This document shows, one piece after another, positions 5,457-6,445 of a DNA stretch of 6,445 nucleotides. Numbering within the stretch: the stretch's first letter is position 1; each line of letters begins with the position of its first letter. The DNA comes from an uncultured Steroidobacteraceae bacterium (GTDB lineage Bacteria; Pseudomonadota; Gammaproteobacteria; Steroidobacterales; Steroidobacteraceae). The notes under the pieces were generated by a model that saw only the letters and a program-made list of their open reading frames with translations, had not been told where the DNA came from and searched no databases. The position numbers and the translations under genes were made by a program. The stretch covers positions 1 through 6,445 of the forward strand of contig CATPBM010000153.1 of the NCBI GenBank assembly GCA_955652625.1, given 5' to 3'.

Positions 5457-6419
5457 ATGCTGAGACACTGCATCCCTTGCTTACTGCTCCTGAGCAGCGC
5501 GACGGCCGCGGCCGCCGACCAGGCGCGCGAGGACGCCTGGTGGACTGGGCCGATGCTGGCGCCTTCCGCATCGACCTTGCCTGCGGGGCACGTGCTGATC
5601 GAGCCGTATCTTTATGACGTGATGAGCGTCGGTCACTTTGACGCGGGCGGTAAGCATCACGCGGGACCCTACGAGCACGATGTCGGCTCGTTGACGTACA
5701 TGCTGTACGGCCTGACGGACCGCTTGACCGTGGGCGGAATTCCGCGCTTCGCCTTCAATGAGCCCGCGGGCGCCGCCAACAGCTCAGGCGTCGGGGTCGG
5801 CGACTTCACGGTTCAGGCCGGATATGGAGTGATCCAGTATCAGGACGGCCGCCTTATCCCCTCCATCGCCGTGGTGCTCGATGAGACGCTGCCCACCGGC
5901 CGCTACGATCGCCTCGGGCGCGCGAGCGATGGTTTCGGCGCGGGGGCCTATGCGACCGGCCTGTCAGTGTATTCCCAGGATTACTTCTGGATGCCCAACG
6001 GCCGGATCCTGCGTGCGCGGCTGGACCTGACCTATACGCTTTCCTCATCCGTGAGTCTGCGCGACCAGAGCGTCTACGGCACGCGCTATGGATTTCGCGG
6101 CCGCGCGCATCCGGGTGCCGACTACACGGTGGACCTGGCTGCCGAGTACAGCCTGACCCGCAACTGGGTCCTCGCCATCGACGTCGTCTATCAGTACGGC
6201 GCCAACACGCGCATCACCAGCGCCCTGCCGCCCGCGCCGGGCACCGCGGCGGGTCTTCCAACTGACTCGGGCTCGTCTTATTCGCTGGGTTTTGCTCCGG
6301 CGATCGAATACAACCTCAGCGCGCGAATCGGAGTGCTCCTGGGCCTGCGAATCATCGAAATCGGACGCAACACTTCCACCTCGCTCACCCCGGCGCTGGC
6401 AGTCAATATGGTCTTTTGA
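5457..6419 (+). CDS. outer-membrane beta-barrel protein, MetA-pathway phenol-degradation (PF13557) type
   Basis: The protein has 320 residues from ATG 5457. Residues 1-20 form a clear signal peptide (MLRHC, Leu core, ATAAAA-DQ). The mature part alternates polar and hydrophobic residues as in outer-membrane beta strands and ends in a C-terminal Phe (ALAVNMVF), the usual barrel-assembly signal. LPAGHVLIEPYLY (41-53), GVGVGDFTVQAGYG (111-124) and PSIAVVLDETLPTGRYD (135-151) resemble the family annotated as 'putative MetA-pathway of phenol degradation', often described as outer-membrane transporters for hydrophobic or aromatic compounds. Substrate is unknown, and the gene need not be tied to the nearby homogentisate genes. 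Start choice: 5457 places the signal peptide at the N-terminus but lacks an SD. The alternative ATG 5379, with AGGAGGT upstream, would add 26 residues (MGNSRKRSAQRR...) before the signal peptide. A leader ORF ends 1 nt before 5457. Confidence 0.82.
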   Translation: MLRHCIPCLLLLSSATAAAADQAREDAWWTGPMLAPSASTLPAGHVLIEPYLYDVMSVGHFDAGGKHHAGPYEHDVGSLTYMLYGLTDRLTVGGIPRFAFNEPAGAANSSGVGVGDFTVQAGYGVIQYQDGRLIPSIAVVLDETLPTGRYDRLGRASDGFGAGAYATGLSVYSQDYFWMPNGRILRARLDLTYTLSSSVSLRDQSVYGTRYGFRGRAHPGADYTVDLAAEYSLTRNWVLAIDVVYQYGANTRITSALPPAPGTAAGLPTDSGSSYSLGFAPAIEYNLSARIGVLLGLRIIEIGRNTSTSLTPALAVNMVF

Positions 6420-6445
6420 GCGCTCAGGTCGGCGGGAACGCGAGA

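Overview
The window is GC-rich, densely packed bacterial DNA. Short gaps, Shine-Dalgarno (SD) starts, an outer-membrane beta-barrel protein ending in Phe, and the homogentisate branch of tyrosine breakdown under a MarR-type regulator all point to a Gram-negative Pseudomonadota. A gammaproteobacterium of the Xanthomonadales/Nevskiales/Steroidobacter type fits best, but this placement is inference.

Layout. (1) 1-309, plus strand: C-terminal end of an M20-family metallopeptidase. (2) 329-829 and 750-1307, minus strand: a MarR-family regulator followed by an unrecognised envelope protein with a signal peptide and a C-terminal membrane anchor. The two reading frames overlap by 80 bp. (3) 1308-1381: a 74-bp divergent control region with a perfect inverted repeat placed just downstream of a plausible marR promoter. 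(4) 1382-4757, plus strand: a three-gene operon, hmgA (homogentisate 1,2-dioxygenase), fahA (fumarylacetoacetase) and a YhhQ/queuosine-precursor-type transporter, joined by 4-bp ATGA and GTGA overlaps. (5) 4805-4842: a clear intrinsic terminator serving the minus-strand gene. (6) 4860-5198, minus strand: a small secreted charged protein with a 30-residue internal repeat. (7) 5199-5456: a divergent control region with a near-perfect CRP/Clp-type site and a short leader ORF. (8) 5457-6419, plus strand: an outer-membrane beta-barrel protein of the 'MetA-pathway of phenol degradation' type.

How the genes work together. HmgA opens the homogentisate ring to maleylacetoacetate. An isomerase, not in this window, makes fumarylacetoacetate, and FahA cleaves that to fumarate and acetoacetate. 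The divergent MarR protein is the obvious candidate local regulator. Why a queuosine-precursor-type transporter is translationally coupled to fahA is not explained by the pathway.

No mobile element, CRISPR array, tRNA or rRNA was seen. The window is mostly ordinary catabolic chromosome. The points most worth a second look are the leader ORF in front of the beta-barrel gene, the CRP-like site, the repeat protein, the transporter's operon membership and the regulator/envelope-protein overlap.
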